A stretch of 64,000 bases of DNA, taken from positions 124,001 through 188,000 of the forward strand of contig NZ_CP015196.1 of the NCBI RefSeq assembly GCF_001623565.1, read 5' to 3'. The DNA is from Streptococcus marmotae (GTDB taxonomy: Bacteria; Bacillota; Bacilli; Lactobacillales; Streptococcaceae). Position numbers and translations under genes: made by a program. Position 1 is the stretch's first letter. The number at the start of each line of letters is the position of its first letter. The notes below the pieces were generated by a model. That model made no database searches. It was not told the origin of the DNA and saw only the letters and a list, made by a program, of their open reading frames with translations. Below, piece after piece: positions 34,294 through 44,960 of the stretch.

Positions 34294-35486
34294 TAGTTTT
34301 CTACGATTTGTTTCAGCGCTTCCACCTTATCCAAACGTTCCCATGGTAGGTCAATGTCTGTCCGACCCATGTGACCGTATGCCGCTGTTTGGCGATAAAT
34401 TGGTCGTTTCAAATCCAGCATCTGGATAATGCCTGCTGGGCGAAGATCAAATAATTCTCGAACAGCTGCTTCAATACGATTTTCAGCAACAGTGCTGGTT
34501 CCAAAGGTATCGATCCGTACAGATACAGGATGAGCCACGCCAATCGCATAGGCTAGCTGAACTTCTGCTTTCTTGGCCAAACCTGCTGCTACGATATTTT
34601 TAGCAATATAGCGGGCTGCATAAGAGGCTGAACGATCGACTTTGGTCGCATCTTTTCCAGAAAACGCACCACCACCATGGCGGGAATACCCCCCATACGT
34701 ATCTACGATAATCTTGCGGCCTGTCAAGCCAGAATCCCCTTGCGGACCACCGATAACAAATCGACCTGTTGGATTGATGAAATACTTGGTCTCCTCATCC
34801 AAATAACAGGCTGGAATAACTGTTTGAATTACCTGCTCGATGATGTCTTTGCGAATCGTTTCCTGACTCACTTCTGGGTCATGCTGAGTTGAAATAACGA
34901 CTGTATCCACACGAATTGGTTGATCTTCTTCGTCATATTCAACGGTAACCTGACTCTTGGCATCTGGACGCAGGTAGGAAATCGTACCTGATTTCCGCAA
35001 ATCTGCTAATTTCTTCACCAATTGATGACTAAGTGAAATCGGTAGCGGCATCAATTCTGGCGTTTCATCCACCGCAAAACCAAACATCAATCCTTGATCC
35101 CCAGCTCCAATCTGATCCAACGGGTCTTGCTCATCATTGCCACGAACTTCCAAGGCTTCATTGACCCCTTGAGCAATATCAGGTGATTGCTCAACCAAAG
35201 ACGGATGCACCCCTACTGTTTCAGCTGAAAAACCATACTCCGTATTGGTATAGCCAATCTCTGCAATGGTATCCCGTACGACACGGTTAATATCGACATA
35301 AGCAGTGGTTGAAATTTCTCCAAACACATGGACAGACCCTGTATAAACAGCTGTCTCAGCTGCTACATGGGCGTCCCTATCCTGCTCTAAAATCGCATCT
35401 AAAATCGCATCGGAAATCTGATCTGCAATCTTATCTGGATGGCCCTCAGATACCGATTCAGAAGTGAAAAGTTTACGTTCTGACAT
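34293..35486 (-). CDS. metK: S-adenosylmethionine synthetase
   Basis: 397 residues from ATG 35486, with GGGGG eight bases upstream; an ATG two codons earlier is too close to it. Conserved blocks: [49 protein letters not shown] and [23 protein letters not shown] sequence. It makes S-adenosylmethionine from methionine and ATP. Lactobacillales often control metK with an SMK-box (SAM-III) riboswitch; no convincing one is seen here. Confidence 0.96.
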   Translation of the reverse strand: MSERKLFTSESVSEGHPDKIADQISDAILDAILEQDRDAHVAAETAVYTGSVHVFGEISTTAYVDINRVVRDTIAEIGYTNTEYGFSAETVGVHPSLVEQSPDIAQGVNEALEVRGNDEQDPLDQIGAGDQGLMFGFAVDETPELMPLPISLSHQLVKKLADLRKSGTISYLRPDAKSQVTVEYDEEDQPIRVDTVVISTQHDPEVSQETIRKDIIEQVIQTVIPACYLDEETKYFINPTGRFVIGGPQGDSGLTGRKIIVDTYGGYSRHGGGAFSGKDATKVDRSASYAARYIAKNIVAAGLAKKAEVQLAYAIGVAHPVSVRIDTFGTSTVAENRIEAAVRELFDLRPAGIIQMLDLKRPIYRQTAAYGHMGRTDIDLPWERLDKVEALKQIVEN

Positions 35487-36457
35487 CTTCATGTCCCCCT
35501 TTAAATAAAAATGATCCTAGAAAAACAACTACTACGTGACCCATTTCCCCTACAACCGCAAACAAACAAGATTTTCGCTTATGACTAGCGAGTAAAGTAC
35601 CTAGCTTCAAAGGTCTAGCAGACCTTTGAAGTTTGGAAATAAGACTAACGAAGTTAGTTGACCTTACTGCCGTACAATGACGTATGACTTTACTACTAAT
35701 TATTCTATTCAAGTTACGACCGTTTCCCCAAGCGAACGAGATTTTCGCTCGGGGAAAACTAGTAAGGCGCGTAGCTTCAAAAGTCTAGTAGACCTTTGAA
35801 GGCTGGGATAGGACTAACACAGTTAGTATCCTTAATATCATAGCGGCAACCGTAGAAAAAGTGCGACCTAGGAGCCATTTTTCTTAGTTCAGTTACGAAG
35901 ATTGGGAAAGGGATTCGTTACTAAGACCTTTCCCAGTCTAGTAAGTTGGCTAAGCAGTTCGCCTAATAGCGACTGCTGTACAATGACGAGTAGCTTTGCT
36001 ACCGACATTGTTGCCAAGTTAAAAGTTACAAAGCACCGACTGTCTTCTTTTGAGTAAACAATCGCCTTTTCGGGACTTATAACCCTTTCATTATATCATG
36101 TTTTCCATCAAAATTCAGAGTTTTTCTGAACAGTTTTTCAACTTCTTTTGAACCTCTATATCCAGAGATCGTCCCAAATCCTACATTAGTTACTCTGAAG
36201 GAAAGTATTGCAAATGTTGCTGTACGGCTTGCTTACTGACTACTATACTTTAATACATTTGTAAAACGATTAAAAATCGTCTATTTACCTAGTATCATAG
36301 AAAACAAAATATGGTAAGATAGAAATAGGAATTCGAGCTTATTTGCTCGGGTATCAACGGCTTATTGGACTGTTGTTCGATCCGTTAAACTAATCAAAAC
36401 ATGTAAAGAGTTTGGGCATTCTTTGCCTAGCTAGCTATATTATCAATAAGGAAAAGC
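35487..36457. repeat. Hairpin-dense intergenic region between metK and birA
   Basis: About 970 bases with no supported gene. Two double-hairpin units: CTTCAAAGGTC-tagca-GACCTTTGAAG with GACTAAC-gaa-GTTAGTT (35604-35660), and CTTCAAAAGTC-tagta-GACCTTTGAAG with GACTAAC-aca-GTTAGT (35775-35828). Others: CGAGCG-type stem near 35732-35755, GGGAAAGG with CCTTTCCC (35914-35935), AGCAGT with ACTGCT (about 35954-35977) and GTAGC-ttt-GCTAC (35991-36003). GTACAATGACG occurs twice (35672 and 35979). The last 160 bases hold the birA promoter region (TGGTAAGAT near 36313-36321) and a leader with CGAGC/GCTCG and AACGG/CCGTT stems. Confidence 0.65.
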
Positions 36458-37393
36458 ATGAAAACCTACGAAAAAATTTATACGATTCTATTGAATGCAA
36501 AAAACTATGTTAGCGGGGAAGAATTGGCTCAAGAATTGGGCATTTCAAGAACCTCTGTCTGGAAAGGCATTCAACAGTTAGAAAAACAAGGTCTTGTTAT
36601 TCAGGCTAGAGCCAACCGTGGCTATCGCCTTGAACAAGGAGATTTGTTGCTTCCTAAGGACATCGAAGACAGCCTTCAAATCCCTGTTCATCTAAGTAAA
36701 AATAGCACTTCAACCCAACTAGATGCCAAGCATGGGATCGAGTGCGGGGATTTGAGCCCAGCCCTTTATCTGGCAAGCAGTCAAGGACAAGCTCAGGGTC
36801 GATTTGGCAGACCATTTTTTACGGCTGAAACAGGTGGCATTTACATGACCTTGCACCTTTGTCCCAAAGCTCCCTTTCAAGACCTAAAACCCTATACCTT
36901 ATTGGTTGCGGCTGCGATTGTTCAAGCCATTGAAGGGCTAACCGGTATCCAAACAGAAATCAAATGGGTAAACGACATCTACCTCCATGGCAAAAAAATT
37001 GCAGGTATCCTAACAGAAGCCGTTTCTTCTATTGAGGCCCAAGTCGTCACCGATGTGATGATTGGGGTCGGATTGAATTTTCATCTCCTTGACCTACCAG
37101 CAGAACTGAAAGAAAAGGCAACCAGTCTCTTTCTTGAAAAACCAACCATCACGCGTAATCAATTGATTACTGAAATTTGGCGAATCTTTTTTACCACAAG
37201 CGAAGAAATATTACTAGCCCTTTACAAAGAAAAATCACTTGTTCTTGGAAAACAAGTGACCTTTTCAGAGCACAATCAGCTTTATCAAGGAAGAGCCCTT
37301 GAGATTACAGATAACGGAACCTTGCAAGTGGAGCTAGAAGACGGCTCTATCAAAAGCCTAGTGAGCGGGGAAATCAGTCTGTCTTCTTGGTAA
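36458..37393 (+). CDS. birA: Bifunctional biotin-protein ligase / biotin operon repressor
   Basis: 311 residues. An N-terminal winged helix (VSGEELAQELGISRTSVWKGI, about 20-40, ending GYRLE) marks the group II, DNA-binding form. The ligase core follows with QGRFGRPFFTAETGGIY, KWVNDIYLHGKKIAGILTE and a C-terminal SH3-like domain (GRALEITDNGTLQVELEDG). It activates biotin and attaches it to carboxylase subunits, and as holo-repressor it binds biotin-gene operators. The candidate operator before bioY (5993-6024) is a likely target. Confidence 0.95.
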   Translation: MKTYEKIYTILLNAKNYVSGEELAQELGISRTSVWKGIQQLEKQGLVIQARANRGYRLEQGDLLLPKDIEDSLQIPVHLSKNSTSTQLDAKHGIECGDLSPALYLASSQGQAQGRFGRPFFTAETGGIYMTLHLCPKAPFQDLKPYTLLVAAAIVQAIEGLTGIQTEIKWVNDIYLHGKKIAGILTEAVSSIEAQVVTDVMIGVGLNFHLLDLPAELKEKATSLFLEKPTITRNQLITEIWRIFFTTSEEILLALYKEKSLVLGKQVTFSEHNQLYQGRALEITDNGTLQVELEDGSIKSLVSGEISLSSW

Positions 37394-37568
37394 GATCTTC
37401 AAAGACACGAATCACCTTGCTGACCCGATAGCTCAAGCGAAGATTGCGCACGACAAAAAATCCATAAATGGTTGCCCAAATATATTCACCGGCTAAAATC
37501 GCCTCGTTCATCCAATAAGTCGCAAGAGCCGTTGTAATAGCTAAAAATAGAAACTGGGAAATTCTCAT
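37374..37568 (-). CDS. DUF3272 family small membrane protein
   Basis: 64 residues from ATG 37568, MRISQFLFLAITTALATYWM... to FEDLTKKTD. Two short helices and the YRVSKVIRVF end match the streptococcal DUF3272 family, which is typically found beside dnaX. There is no ribosome site: an extended -10 (TGGTATACT) ends six bases before the ATG, suggesting a leaderless transcript. A longer reading from a TTG inside the terminator hairpin seems unlikely. Its 3' end overlaps birA tail to tail by 20 bases. Function unknown. Confidence 0.75.
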   Translation of the reverse strand: MRISQFLFLAITTALATYWMNEAILAGEYIWATIYGFFVVRNLRLSYRVSKVIRVFEDLTKKTD

Positions 37569-37582
37569 AAGACTAGTATACC

Positions 37583-37610
37583 AAAAAATCAGCTCCAAGG
37601 CTGATTTTTT
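37583..37610. terminator. Bidirectional terminator between birA and dnaX
   Basis: AAAAAATCAGC-tccaag-GCTGATTTTTT, a perfect 11-bp stem that can work on both strands. It can stop birA and dnaX transcription. Confidence 0.85.
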
Positions 37611-37735
37611 ATCTTGTTTACAGAGATGAATTTATCTTGTATGCCGTACGTTTTTCCTCTGGTTTTTGCCAATCATGAACACATCTTCCTTACTCTCTTT
37701 TTACGATACACAGTCTGCTAAGGGAAGGACTTACC

Positions 37736-39415
37736 TCAATCCTCCACAATTGTGACAGCATCCGCCAAGAACTGAAAGGCTTCTGGAACAAGGGATTCTT
37801 CTTCTGTTGCTTCTGGTACAACTTCTTTCTGCCCTTTTGCCTTGGCTGAAAATTCTGCACGAATAGCTAACCAATCTGTCTGTGCAAGGGCTAAAATATG
37901 AGGTGAAAAACCTGCTGCCTTACTCAAGATATTCCCAAACATAGCATCTAAGTTTTCACGTTTCATCGTTTGTTCCGCATTGAAGGCTGACTCAAAGGCT
38001 AGAATTGCATGGTGTTCGTTGGCCGCAACAGGCTGAGAACCAACCAATAAGGCCTTGTCTGCTCCAGATAAACTTTCGATAATTTCCCCCCAAGCATTCT
38101 GCAAGCGAGTCAAATTCTCTCGGGCTAGGTTTGGATTTTCCATTGCTTCTTGTAAAATAGCATGGACCTTATTGGTATCTGGACGGTATTTTTTATTCGT
38201 CTGTGGTTTACGAGAAATCGGTTTGACCTCTAATGGTTGCTTGCCTAGACTAGCAAGCTGCTGCTGCAAGGACTGAACCTGAGCTTTTAAAGCTTCTACC
38301 TGTTCAAGTAAGTCTGCTGGAATGGTTGCTTGGTTTGGTTCAACCTTCTGACCAGTAATATCAGCCAAGCGAATGGTCATCATCTCAGCATAGATTTTCG
38401 GTTGAGGACTGGTTTTAATATCTGCTAAGGCGCATGTAACAGCCTCAATCATAGCAAAAATACGGTCTTGCGCCATCTCAAGATTAGCTGTGAAAGTCGG
38501 ACTGGTATGGGTATTTTCCCCACCTGTCTGCACAATCAGCAAATCACGTAGATAATAGAGCATATCTGTCGTAAATCGGATCATGCTTTTGCCATTATCA
38601 AAAATGGTCTGCAAGTGCTGAAGAGCTGCTGGAGCATCTTGCCTGCGAATACTGTCCATATAAGCATCCAGAGCCTTCAGACCAATCGATCCTGTGATTT
38701 CCTCTGCAACTTCCAAGGTCAAGACCCGGTCGGCACTCAGACTGAGAGCCTGATCCAAAATAGAGAGGGCATCCCGCATACCACCTTCAGCACGACGGGC
38801 AATCATGGCAATGGCTTCTTGGTCAAACTCAATGGCTTCCTGATGAAGAATATGGTTCAAGTGGTCTGTAATATCTACCACCTTAATCGACTTGAACTCA
38901 AAGCGCTGCACCCGAGACAAAATCGTCGCAGGAATCTTGTGGAGTTCTGTCGTCGCAAGGATAAAGACAACATTTTCTGTCGGCTCTTCTAGGGTTTTCA
39001 AGAGGGCATTAAAAGCCCCTGTTGAGAGCATGTGAACCTCATCAATAATATACACCTTGTAGTGGGCAAGACTGGGAGCATAGGTCGACTTGTCACGAAT
39101 GTCACGGATTTCATCCACGCCGTTATTTGAAGCCGCATCAATCTCAATCACATCTTCCAAACTGCCATCAGTAATGGCTTTACAGATATAGCAGTCATTG
39201 CACGGCTCTCCAGCTGTCTGATTGGGACAGTTCATGGCCTTGGCAAAAATTTTCGCTGCAGATGTTTTACCTGTTCCCCTCGGACCTGAAAAGAGATAGG
39301 CATGGCTGATTTTTTCTTGCTCAATTGCCTGCTTGAGAGTGGTTGCGACTACCTCCTGTCCAACCATCTCTCCAAAGGTTTGGCTACGGTATTTCCGGTA
39401 AAGGGCTTGGTACAT
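37736..39415 (-). CDS. dnaX: DNA polymerase III subunit gamma/tau
   Basis: 559 residues from ATG 39415; GGAG lies ten bases upstream, and the ATG overlaps the stop of the preceding gene by one base. Walker A is GPRGTGKTS; the zinc module has Cys in CPNQTAGEPCNDCYIC; Walker B is YIIDEVHML and sensor 1 is ILATTE. After the AAA domains comes a collar (about 230-350) and a tau-like tail. It loads the beta clamp and holds together the replicative polymerase. Confidence 0.95.
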   Translation of the reverse strand: MYQALYRKYRSQTFGEMVGQEVVATTLKQAIEQEKISHAYLFSGPRGTGKTSAAKIFAKAMNCPNQTAGEPCNDCYICKAITDGSLEDVIEIDAASNNGVDEIRDIRDKSTYAPSLAHYKVYIIDEVHMLSTGAFNALLKTLEEPTENVVFILATTELHKIPATILSRVQRFEFKSIKVVDITDHLNHILHQEAIEFDQEAIAMIARRAEGGMRDALSILDQALSLSADRVLTLEVAEEITGSIGLKALDAYMDSIRRQDAPAALQHLQTIFDNGKSMIRFTTDMLYYLRDLLIVQTGGENTHTSPTFTANLEMAQDRIFAMIEAVTCALADIKTSPQPKIYAEMMTIRLADITGQKVEPNQATIPADLLEQVEALKAQVQSLQQQLASLGKQPLEVKPISRKPQTNKKYRPDTNKVHAILQEAMENPNLARENLTRLQNAWGEIIESLSGADKALLVGSQPVAANEHHAILAFESAFNAEQTMKRENLDAMFGNILSKAAGFSPHILALAQTDWLAIRAEFSAKAKGQKEVVPEATEEESLVPEAFQFLADAVTIVED

Positions 39416-39912
39416 CAGTTCTTTTCTCCAAACATGGCAAAATTCCAATCCGTTCCTTCCATTAAAAGAGCAACGAAGCGTTCTAGGTATTCCTTGTCAA
39501 TGGCATCATAATCAGCTACTAGGCGAGAATCCAAGTCCAGTACCCCCAAGAGCTGCCCATTTTTCATCATAGGGACAACAATCTCAGATAAGGCTGCCGC
39601 ATCGCAAGAAATATAGTTAGCATGGGTGCGTACATCGTCTACAATTATCGTCCTAGCTTCCTTAGCTGATTGGCCACAGACACCCTTCCCAAGAGCAATA
39701 TGAACGCAGGAAACGCCACCTTGAAAAGGCCCTAAAATCAACTCCTTCCCATCAAACAAATAAAATCCTGTAAAGACGGAATGTGGAAGGGCCTGATTAA
39801 GCAGGGCAGAAGCATTGGATAGATTTGCTAGCGCATTGCGTTCACCATCAAGAAGGCCTTGCAACTGGGCAAGCAAGAGGTCATATTGTGATTTTTTTTC
39901 TTGTTCTAACAT
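39415..39912 (-). CDS. GAF-domain protein, free methionine-(R)-sulfoxide reductase
   Basis: 165 residues forming a single GAF domain. Cys residues in [19 protein letters not shown] and [19 protein letters not shown] are at the positions of the three catalytic Cys of fRMsr. It reduces free Met-R-sulfoxide with thioredoxin. It is directly upstream of dnaX with overlapping stop and start (TGATG), so the two are probably translationally coupled, an arrangement common in streptococci. Confidence 0.88.
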   Translation of the reverse strand: MLEQEKKSQYDLLLAQLQGLLDGERNALANLSNASALLNQALPHSVFTGFYLFDGKELILGPFQGGVSCVHIALGKGVCGQSAKEARTIIVDDVRTHANYISCDAAALSEIVVPMMKNGQLLGVLDLDSRLVADYDAIDKEYLERFVALLMEGTDWNFAMFGEKN

Positions 39913-39939
39913 ACTTCTTATTATAGCACAAAATGGAAC

Positions 39940-39993
39940 AAAATGAGGGACAGAGTCTTTCCTTTCATGCGAAATTCTCTTTCCCTCATCATT
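39940..39993 (-). terminator. Probable terminator of the leucine operon
   Basis: On the minus strand, GATGAGGGA and TCCCTCATTTTG form a long imperfect hairpin after leuD. The T-run is weak. Confidence 0.5.
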
Positions 39994-39995
39994 TT

Positions 39996-40601
39996 CTATT
40001 GCTTTTCATCCTCTCTCCAATAAGCTGGTCGATTGCGTTCATAAGCCGCAATCAAATCCTCGTATTGAAGGGTAATCCCAATATCATCCAAACCATTTAG
40101 GAGCTTGTACTTCCATTCGCTGTCAATATCAAAATGAAAATCGCCAATTGGTGAGATAATTACCTGTTTTTCTAGGTCAACGGTCACCTCATCATCAGGG
40201 CTAAGCTTTGCCAATTTCTCTCGCACCTCTCTTGGTTGGACAATCGGCAACATGCCATTATTTAATTCATTGTTGTAATGAATATCCCCAAAAGAACCTG
40301 CAATGACAACCTTAAAGCCATAGTCAGCTAAGGCCCAAGCTGCGTGTTCTCGCGATGAACCAGCCCCAAAATTGTCACCTGTCACCAAAATGGTCGCTTT
40401 GCGGTACTCCTCTTGATTAAAAATAAAATCAGGATTTTCCGTATAGGCATGATCTAGGTAGCGCCAGGCATACATCAGATACTTGCCAAAACCTTTTTTA
40501 TCAATCAACTTCAAAAATTGCTTGGGTAGAATCTGATCCGTGTCAATATTGTCATTCATCAGCGGAACAGTTGTTCCTGTATAAGTGGTGAATTTTTCCA
40601 T
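39996..40601 (-). CDS. leuD: 3-isopropylmalate dehydratase small subunit
   Basis: 201 residues. [14 protein letters not shown] near 18-31, [21 protein letters not shown] in the middle and a C-terminal [20 protein letters not shown] are standard LeuD. It pairs with LeuC to isomerise 2-isopropylmalate to 3-isopropylmalate. It is the last gene of the leucine operon, two bases after leuC. Confidence 0.96.
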   Translation of the reverse strand: MEKFTTYTGTTVPLMNDNIDTDQILPKQFLKLIDKKGFGKYLMYAWRYLDHAYTENPDFIFNQEEYRKATILVTGDNFGAGSSREHAAWALADYGFKVVIAGSFGDIHYNNELNNGMLPIVQPREVREKLAKLSPDDEVTVDLEKQVIISPIGDFHFDIDSEWKYKLLNGLDDIGITLQYEDLIAAYERNRPAYWREDEKQ

Positions 40602-40603
40602 TC

Positions 40604-41986
40604 TTACTCTACCTCCGCAAGCTGTCTCACATCCACAAAGCGCCCCGCAATCGCTGCCGCTGCTGCCATAGCTGGACTACACAAGTGCGTTTTCGCGCCA
40701 AATCCTTGCCGATCCTCAAAATTTCGATTGCTGGTTGAGGCACAATGAACCCCCTCAGGCACCTTGTCTGGATTCATCCCCAGACACATGGAACAGCCCG
40801 GATCTCGCCATTCAAAACCTGCCGCTAGGAAAATCTTATCCAAACCCAACTTTTCAGCTGCCCGCTTAACAGGCCGACTACCTGGCACAACAATGGCTGT
40901 TAGGTTAGGCGCAATTTTTTTGCCCTTGACAAATTTGGCAGCTAGTATCAAATCACTCAAGCGCGCATTGGTACAAGACCCAATGAAAATATACCCCAAC
41001 TCAATCTCTTCAATCTTCTGACCAGGACGTGTTCCCATATAATGATAAGCTCGTTCATCATTCATATCCTTAATCGCTGGAAATGGCTCATCAAAGGAAA
41101 CCCCCATAGAAGGATTGGTCCCCCAAGTCACCATAGGAGCAAGAGCCGAAACATCCATGCAAATGACCTTATCATAAACAGCATCCTCATCTGAGACCAA
41201 GGTTTCCCAGTCTGCAATGGCAGCCTCAATGTCTGTTGGTGCATTAGCTGTTTTTCTGACATAGTCAAAGGTCGTTTGGTCAGGATTCATCATGCCAATT
41301 TTGGAGCCAAATTCAATCGACATATTGCAAATGGTCATCCGTTCTTCCATACTGAGTCGATCAACTGCTTCTCCTCGATATTCTACTGCATAGCCGACAC
41401 CGAGTCCAACACCGTATTTGGCAATGAGAGCTAAAATAAAGTCCTTGGCATAGACCCCTTTTTGCGGACGACCGACAAATTCAACCAAGAGTTTTTTGGG
41501 TTTAACCTGCCAGATGGTCTGAGTGGCAAAGACATGCTCAACTTCACTGGTTCCAATGCCGAATGCCAAAGCTCCAAAGGCACCATGGGTCGCTGTATGA
41601 CTATCGCCACAAACAATGAATTTCCCTGGTTGGGTGCGACCTGTTTCTGGCCCAATCATGTGGACAATCCCCTGAAGTTCTGAACCGTGATTGGCACAAT
41701 CAATGCCAAACTCACGAACATTATCAGCCAAAGTATCCATTTGCGCCTTTGAAATCACATCACGAATGTCAAAAATATTAACAGTTGGCACATTATGATC
41801 AAAAGTGCCATAGGTCAAATCAGGTCTTCGTAAGCGTCTTCCTGCCTCACGTAATCCTTGAAAAGCCTGAGGACTCGTCACTTCGTGGATATAATGCTGA
41901 TCAACATACATGAGCTGGGGTTGCCCTTCTTTTCCCGTAACGACATGGCGTTCCCAGACCTTATCTAAAATCGATTTCCCAGCCAT
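40604..41986 (-). CDS. leuC: 3-isopropylmalate dehydratase large subunit
   Basis: 460 residues from ATG 41986 with GGGAGG just upstream; a TTG four codons earlier is less likely. The three cluster Cys are in [13 protein letters not shown] and [55 protein letters not shown] and the closing SNRNFEGRQ-like block ([17 protein letters not shown]) are conserved. It carries the [4Fe-4S] centre of isopropylmalate isomerase. It begins one base after the DUF1294 stop codon. Confidence 0.96.
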   Translation of the reverse strand: MAGKSILDKVWERHVVTGKEGQPQLMYVDQHYIHEVTSPQAFQGLREAGRRLRRPDLTYGTFDHNVPTVNIFDIRDVISKAQMDTLADNVREFGIDCANHGSELQGIVHMIGPETGRTQPGKFIVCGDSHTATHGAFGALAFGIGTSEVEHVFATQTIWQVKPKKLLVEFVGRPQKGVYAKDFILALIAKYGVGLGVGYAVEYRGEAVDRLSMEERMTICNMSIEFGSKIGMMNPDQTTFDYVRKTANAPTDIEAAIADWETLVSDEDAVYDKVICMDVSALAPMVTWGTNPSMGVSFDEPFPAIKDMNDERAYHYMGTRPGQKIEEIELGYIFIGSCTNARLSDLILAAKFVKGKKIAPNLTAIVVPGSRPVKRAAEKLGLDKIFLAAGFEWRDPGCSMCLGMNPDKVPEGVHCASTSNRNFEDRQGFGAKTHLCSPAMAAAAAIAGRFVDVRQLAEVE

Positions 41987-41987
41987 T

Positions 41988-42257
41988 CTACCTCCCAATC
42001 CAATAAATCAACACTCCGTCTATGATAAGACCAAGTAGCCAAGCTAATTGGAAATACCATTTTTTCGTCTTGTGGCGAAAACGAGTTCCACCTGCCCAAG
42101 CTCCTAGTCCGCCACCCAAGATACTCATCCCCAATAAGGTCTTTTCGGAAATCCGATAAGCTTGGTGTTCTGCCTTTTTCTTATCTATTCCATACGTCAC
42201 AAAGACGACCAAATTCCAGACCATGAGGGTCATACTAACGATTTGTTTTCCTGTCAT
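41988..42257 (-). CDS. DUF1294 family membrane protein
   Basis: 89 residues with helices near 9-22, 42-56 and 69-87. [21 protein letters not shown] followed by [19 protein letters not shown] and the closing helix is the DUF1294 pattern. It overlaps leuB (ATGA) and is one base from leuC, so it is translated as part of the leucine operon. No function is known; a link to leucine metabolism is suggested only by position. Confidence 0.85.
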   Translation of the reverse strand: MTGKQIVSMTLMVWNLVVFVTYGIDKKKAEHQAYRISEKTLLGMSILGGGLGAWAGGTRFRHKTKKWYFQLAWLLGLIIDGVLIYWIGR

Positions 42258-43288
42258 AAATGTTTGATGATTGCTTCTACCGCTTCAAAAGTAGAAGCAT
42301 TTCCTCCTAAATCTTTGGTCACAATACCTGCTGCAAAGCTGGCTCCAACTGCTTCTTCGATTTTTCTTGCGACAAGCTCTTCTCCAAAACTCTCACGTAA
42401 CATCATAGCCACCGATAAAATCATGCTGACGGGATTGGCAATGCCCATTCCTGCAATGTCAGGAGCAGAGCCATGAATTGGCTCATAAAGACTAGTCCCT
42501 GTCCCATGACTGGCTGACGGCATCACCCCAAGAGTGCCTGATAAGACACTTGCTTCATCTGATAAAATATCTCCAAAGAGATTTTCCGTCACGAGCACAT
42601 CAAAGTGAGCGGGATTGGTAATCATAAGCATGGCTACACTATCAACCAATTGGTGTTCCAAGATGACCTCAGGGTAGTCTTTGGCAACCCTATCTGCGAC
42701 TTGTCGCCATAATTTTGAGGTTGCAAGAACATTTTGTTTGTCAATGCTGGTTACTTTTTTCTTTCTCGTTTGGGCTAATTCGAAGGCCTGACGCATGATT
42801 CGCTCAATTTCCACAACATGGTACTCATTGACATCACGTGCCATTTCCTCTTCAAGCCTGTGCTCCCCAAAATAAATTCCTCCAGTCAACTCACGAACCA
42901 CAACGAAATCCACATCTGCAATCCGTTCTTCCTTTAAGGGCGATAAGTGCTTCAGAGCAGGCCAAATCGTCACCGGACGGATATTGGCATATAAACCGAG
43001 TTTCTTGCGCAACAAGAGCAAGCCCTGTTCTGGTCGAATAGGTGCCTGATCATACTGGGGACTTCCAATCGCAGCAAGGAGAACTGCATCTGCCTTCTGG
43101 CAAGCCTCTAAAGTAGCTGAGGGAAGCGGATGTCCTTCTGCATCGATTCCTGCACCACCGAAGTTTTTCTCAATAATATCATAGTCAAAAGAAAGGTGAG
43201 CTTTCACCGCATCAAGCACCTGCAATCCTGCCTGCATAATTTCAGGCCCAATACCGTCTCCAGCTAGGGCAACGATTGTTTTTTTCAT
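42254..43288 (-). CDS. leuB: 3-isopropylmalate dehydrogenase
   Basis: 344 residues. Begins KKTIVALAGDGIGPEIM. The substrate-binding Arg residues are in LGLYANIRPV and VVRELTGGIYFG. SIDKQNVLATSKLWR, LFGDILSDEASVLSGTLGV and HGSAPDIAGMGIANP complete the signature. It oxidises and decarboxylates 3-isopropylmalate with NAD. AAGGAGG precedes the ATG, 15 bases after leuA. Confidence 0.96.
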   Translation of the reverse strand: MKKTIVALAGDGIGPEIMQAGLQVLDAVKAHLSFDYDIIEKNFGGAGIDAEGHPLPSATLEACQKADAVLLAAIGSPQYDQAPIRPEQGLLLLRKKLGLYANIRPVTIWPALKHLSPLKEERIADVDFVVVRELTGGIYFGEHRLEEEMARDVNEYHVVEIERIMRQAFELAQTRKKKVTSIDKQNVLATSKLWRQVADRVAKDYPEVILEHQLVDSVAMLMITNPAHFDVLVTENLFGDILSDEASVLSGTLGVMPSASHGTGTSLYEPIHGSAPDIAGMGIANPVSMILSVAMMLRESFGEELVARKIEEAVGASFAAGIVTKDLGGNASTFEAVEAIIKHL

Positions 43289-43302
43289 AGCACCCTCCTT
43301 GA

Positions 43303-44859
43303 CTACTCTAGCATATCGCGATAAGAAACACTTTGTCCAATACTGCCGTCATTTTCTTTTTGGACAAAGATGTTGGCATGGATATAAGCAATGGCACTCG
43401 CTTTCAAGACGTCAAAATCCAGTCCTGAGGCATTGAAAATCGTTTCTGTTGCTTGATTTTCCACCGTCACTAAAACACGCGCCTGCGAGTCAATACCGTC
43501 TGTCACGGCCTCAATATTATAAGACAAGAGCTTGACCTCTTGGTGGAAGAAGTCATCAATCGCATTGAAAATGGCCTCGACACTTCCCTTACCAGTTGCT
43601 TGGCATTCTACCTCTTCTTGGTCTTCGTTGACAAGGCGAACAGTCGCCACCATGCTATCACCCGCCACCGCAAGTGTCAAGTCATCAAAATGGAATCCTT
43701 CTGGATTTTCTACCGTAACGCCTGCAATCAAGGCACGAATGTCTGCATCAGTAATTTCTTGTTTCTTATCAGCCAAAGCCTTAAATTTCGCAAACAATTC
43801 ATTGATTTCTGCCTCATCAAAATCAAGGGCCAATTCTTTTAGTTTCTCGACAAAGGCATGACGACCTGAAAGTTTTCCAAGTGGCAAGCTATTACTCTTG
43901 ACCCCGACCAATTCTGGTGTAATAATCTCATAGGTCAATGGATTTTTTAGTACACCGTCTTGGTGAATACCAGACTCATGCGAGAAGGCATTGCCGCCCA
44001 CCACAGCCTTATTTTTAGGAATGGCAATTCCAGAAAAACGAGATACCATTTCTGATGTGTTAATCGTTTCATTCAGAACAATATCCGTTTCCACCTGATA
44101 ATAATCCGCACGAATATTGAGCGCAACGGCTACTTCCTCCAAGGCTGCATTTCCTGCCCGCTCACCAATACCATTAATCGTACCCTCCACACGACCAGCA
44201 CCATGTTTAATAGCAGATAGGCTATTTGCCACCGCCATTCCTAAATCATCATGGCAATGAGGGCTGAAAATAATCTCACGATCCGCTTTAACCTGTTCAA
44301 TAAGATACTGGAAAATCTGACCATATTCTTCTGGTGTTGTGAAACCAACTGTATCTGGAATGTTAATGTAGGTCGCCCCTGCATCCACCGCTGTCTGAAC
44401 CACTTCCAATAGAAAATCCAATTCCGTCCGTGTTCCGTCCTCTGGTGAGAACTCGACAATCTCGAATTTGGAACGTGCATAGCTGACATACTCTGTAATG
44501 GTCGCAAGAATTTCTTCCTTGGTCTTTTTCAGCTTGAATTCTCGGTGAATAGGACTGGTTGCAATAAAGACATGAATCTGCGGATATTTCGCTTCTTTGA
44601 GCGCTTCATAGCAGGCATCAATATCCGACTTAACTAGACGAGCAAGACCGGTAACAGCCGTTGTTTTCATCGCTTTTGCAATCTCTTTCACCGCTGTAAA
44701 CGAATCTGGACTAGCTGCCGGAAAACCGGCTTCAATTGCTGAAACTCCCCATTTTTCCAATTGCTTGGCAATAGCAATCTTTTCTTTAATTGAAAAATTT
44801 ACTCCTGGTGTTTGCTCTCCGTCACGAAGACTGGTATCAAGAAATTCAACCTTACGCAT
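43303..44859 (-). CDS. leuA: 2-isopropylmalate synthase
   Basis: 518 residues from ATG 44859, with AGAGGAG upstream; the open frame further upstream runs into the leader terminator. The TIM barrel starts [16 protein letters not shown], and the metal ligands are in [37 protein letters not shown] follows. The C-terminal LeuA dimer/regulatory domain (about 385-518) binds leucine for feedback inhibition. It heads the operon, and its expression should be governed by the leader at 44880-45043. Confidence 0.95.
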   Translation of the reverse strand: MRKVEFLDTSLRDGEQTPGVNFSIKEKIAIAKQLEKWGVSAIEAGFPAASPDSFTAVKEIAKAMKTTAVTGLARLVKSDIDACYEALKEAKYPQIHVFIATSPIHREFKLKKTKEEILATITEYVSYARSKFEIVEFSPEDGTRTELDFLLEVVQTAVDAGATYINIPDTVGFTTPEEYGQIFQYLIEQVKADREIIFSPHCHDDLGMAVANSLSAIKHGAGRVEGTINGIGERAGNAALEEVAVALNIRADYYQVETDIVLNETINTSEMVSRFSGIAIPKNKAVVGGNAFSHESGIHQDGVLKNPLTYEIITPELVGVKSNSLPLGKLSGRHAFVEKLKELALDFDEAEINELFAKFKALADKKQEITDADIRALIAGVTVENPEGFHFDDLTLAVAGDSMVATVRLVNEDQEEVECQATGKGSVEAIFNAIDDFFHQEVKLLSYNIEAVTDGIDSQARVLVTVENQATETIFNASGLDFDVLKASAIAYIHANIFVQKENDGSIGQSVSYRDMLE

Positions 44860-44879
44860 CTCTACTCCTCTTTCCTTAT

Positions 44880-44915
44880 AAAATAAAAACATCTCACTTG
44901 CTCAAGCGAGATGTG
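44880..44915 (-). terminator. Leucine attenuator terminator
   Basis: On the minus strand, CATCTCGCTTG-agc-AAGTGAGATG followed by TTTTTATTTT, ending about 20 bases before leuA. CAAGCGGGAG, just upstream, can pair with CTCGCTTG in the terminator stem to form a competing antiterminator. Confidence 0.85.
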
Positions 44916-44960
44916 GTAACTCCCGCTTGGTAAGCCAAACAGGACTAATGCTTTTTTGCA

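Noticed and set aside
35487..35580. SMK-box (SAM-III) riboswitch before metK
   Set aside because: The ribosome site GGGGG is present, but the conserved pairing segments of the class were not found upstream. A covariance search would decide.
37736..39415. Programmed frameshift site in dnaX producing gamma
   Set aside because: No A-rich slippery heptamer with a downstream hairpin was noticed at the expected place; a systematic search was not done.
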